Source: Bacillota bacterium
Lineage (GTDB): Bacteria > Bacillota_A > Clostridia > Lachnospirales > Lachnospiraceae
Assembly (NCBI GenBank): GCA_023443625.1
Contig: JAEZTQ010000038.1
Location: 1-64,000, forward strand
Direction: 5' to 3'
DNA length: 64,000 nucleotides
Of the stretch, positions 63,128 through 64,000 are shown in pieces. The notes under the pieces are model-generated. The model worked only from the letters and a program-made list of their open reading frames with translations. It ran no database searches and was not told where the DNA came from. How positions within the stretch are numbered: the stretch's first letter is position 1; every line of letters begins with the position of its first letter. A program made the translations under genes and the position numbers.

Positions 63128-64000
63128 TTAATAGATACTTCCGCTGTTTACCACCGGCTGAGCATCCTTGTTACCACAAAGAACTACCAACAAATTACTT
63201 ACCATGGTAGCCTTCCTCTCATCATCCAGCACCACAACCTCTTCTGCTCCTAGCTGATCAATAGCCATTTTAACCATGCTGACAGCTCCCTCGACAATCT
63301 TTTGACGTGCTGCAATCACAGCCACTGCCTGCTGTCTTTGAAGCATGGCAGCAGCTATTTCTTCTGAATAGGATAAATGAGTAATTCTCACCTCTTTAAT
63401 CTCCAGCCCTGCTTCACTGACTCTTTGCTGCAATTCACTTCTCATGCTGTCTGCAATCTCTTGACTGCTGCCTCTTAAAGTCTTCTCATCTGAATCCTCT
63501 TCCATGGTATCATAGGGATATAATCTAGCAATGTTACGAATTGTAGAGTCGCATTGAATGGATAAAAAGGTCTTATAATTTTCAACATTAAAGACTGCTT
63601 TGGTCGGATCGGCTACTCTCCAAATAACAATAGCTCCGATAATAATGGGATTACCCAATACATCATTCACCTTCTGCTTATCATTATTTAAGGTTAAAGT
63701 CTTGGTTGATATCTTCTTACCAGAAGTTGCTGGTATGCTTGCCTGAGCACCGGTACCTGTTGTACCTGTTCCGATTGTAACATTAGCTGTAGCTGAATGG
63801 CTTGTGGGATTAAATGCACCGGAAAAGGGATTGGTATAATAAAAACCCTCTTTCTTAATAGTTCCATAATACTTACCAAATAAAGTTAAAACCAAGGCCT
63901 CATTGGGGTTAATAATATGGAAGCCTCCTAATAAGATGAGTAAAACTACGAATAAGACAATTCCTGCTATGAGCAGAAAAGCACCAAAAGCCGAACTTCC
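63128..64000 (-). CDS. SPFH/band-7 membrane protein, 5' end beyond window
   Basis: At least 290 residues are visible. The open frame continues past 64000 with a membrane helix (GAFLLIAGIVLFVVLLILLG), then GFHIINPNEALVLTLFGKYY, the SPFH start, and VVWRVADPTKAVFNVENY-like and STIRNIARLYPYD segments. The C-terminal coiled coil has RITHLSYSEEIAAAMLQRQQ and GAVSMVKMAIDQLGAEEVVV. SPFH proteins form ring-like membrane scaffolds. The TTG at 63895 is not a true start. It shares a terminator with the RHH gene. Confidence 0.9.
   Translation of the reverse strand, partial: GSSAFGAFLLIAGIVLFVVLLILLGGFHIINPNEALVLTLFGKYYGTIKKEGFYYTNPFSGAFNPTSHSATANVTIGTGTTGTGAQASIPATSGKKISTKTLTLNNDKQKVNDVLGNPIIIGAIVIWRVADPTKAVFNVENYKTFLSIQCDSTIRNIARLYPYDTMEEDSDEKTLRGSSQEIADSMRSELQQRVSEAGLEIKEVRITHLSYSEEIAAAMLQRQQAVAVIAARQKIVEGAVSMVKMAIDQLGAEEVVVLDDERKATMVSNLLVVLCGNKDAQPVVNSGSIY

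Noticed and set aside
1..64000. tRNA or rRNA genes
   Set aside because: No cloverleaf with terminal CCA-type end or rRNA-like sequence was seen in any intergenic stretch.

Overview
The window looks like a chromosomal segment of a low-GC, spore-forming, plant-polysaccharide-degrading Firmicute, most likely a Lachnospiraceae relative of Lachnoclostridium phytofermentans or Herbinix. The reasons are the cotJ spore-coat operon, a GH5-CBM3 cellulase, a giant GH43 exoenzyme with bacterial Ig-like repeats, Bce-type ABC/two-component modules, AT-rich intergenic DNA and strong AGGAGG ribosome binding sites. The species is inferred, not shown.

Region 1 (1-11478) is a contractile phage-tail cluster without any head gene. 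In transcription order on the minus strand it has a coiled-coil protein, tail terminator, sheath, tube, a tail-assembly chaperone with a -1 frameshift extension, an unusually short tape-measure-like protein, LysM/XkdP, XkdQ, DUF2577, DUF2634, baseplate J and a tail fibre cut by the window edge. Upstream lie a terminator, a 3.4-copy array of 121-124 bp repeats that each carry a minus-strand extended -10 box, and a sigma-like late regulator. A divergent switch follows, with ImmR-type repressor and ImmA metallopeptidase on the plus strand. This reads as an inducible tailocin (PBSX/diffocin-like), not a prophage.

Region 2 (11.5-22.3 kb) is mostly ordinary chromosome: cotJABC (cotJA with a Cys/His/Asp repeat), a lipid kinase, a VanZ-like membrane protein, a nuclease-XPD-type helicase, a DUF1292 protein, a UvrD-type helicase and gltX. 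A 92 bp tandem repeat, a 113 nt long hairpin and a 34 bp palindrome lie between them.

Region 3 (22.4-41.2 kb) holds an ABC export operon (ATPase, large CARDB-like surface protein, one-TM protein, FtsX permease), an AI-2E-family transporter, a MoxR-DUF58-transglutaminase operon, a membrane-anchored parvulin-like foldase, several small proteins, a CotH-type lipoprotein and an ABC-2 exporter.

Region 4 (41.2-51.4 kb) contains two adjacent peptide-sensing/export modules, each with an ABC ATPase, FtsX permease, histidine kinase and OmpR-type regulator. Two copies of an approximately 124 nt structured element (39318-39441 and 49205-49327) flank or interrupt these transporters. They share a 54 nt core, and their outer stems differ in sequence but keep pairing.

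Region 5 (51.5-64 kb) is carbohydrate-related: a GHL10/DUF187 lipobox-free exoprotein, a 2058-residue multidomain GH43 protein, a Cof-type HAD phosphatase, a GH5-CBM3 endoglucanase, and an RHH protein with an SPFH/band-7 protein that runs off the window. The 3' end and terminator of the HAD gene are duplicated on the far side of the GH43 gene, which suggests how that gene arrived.
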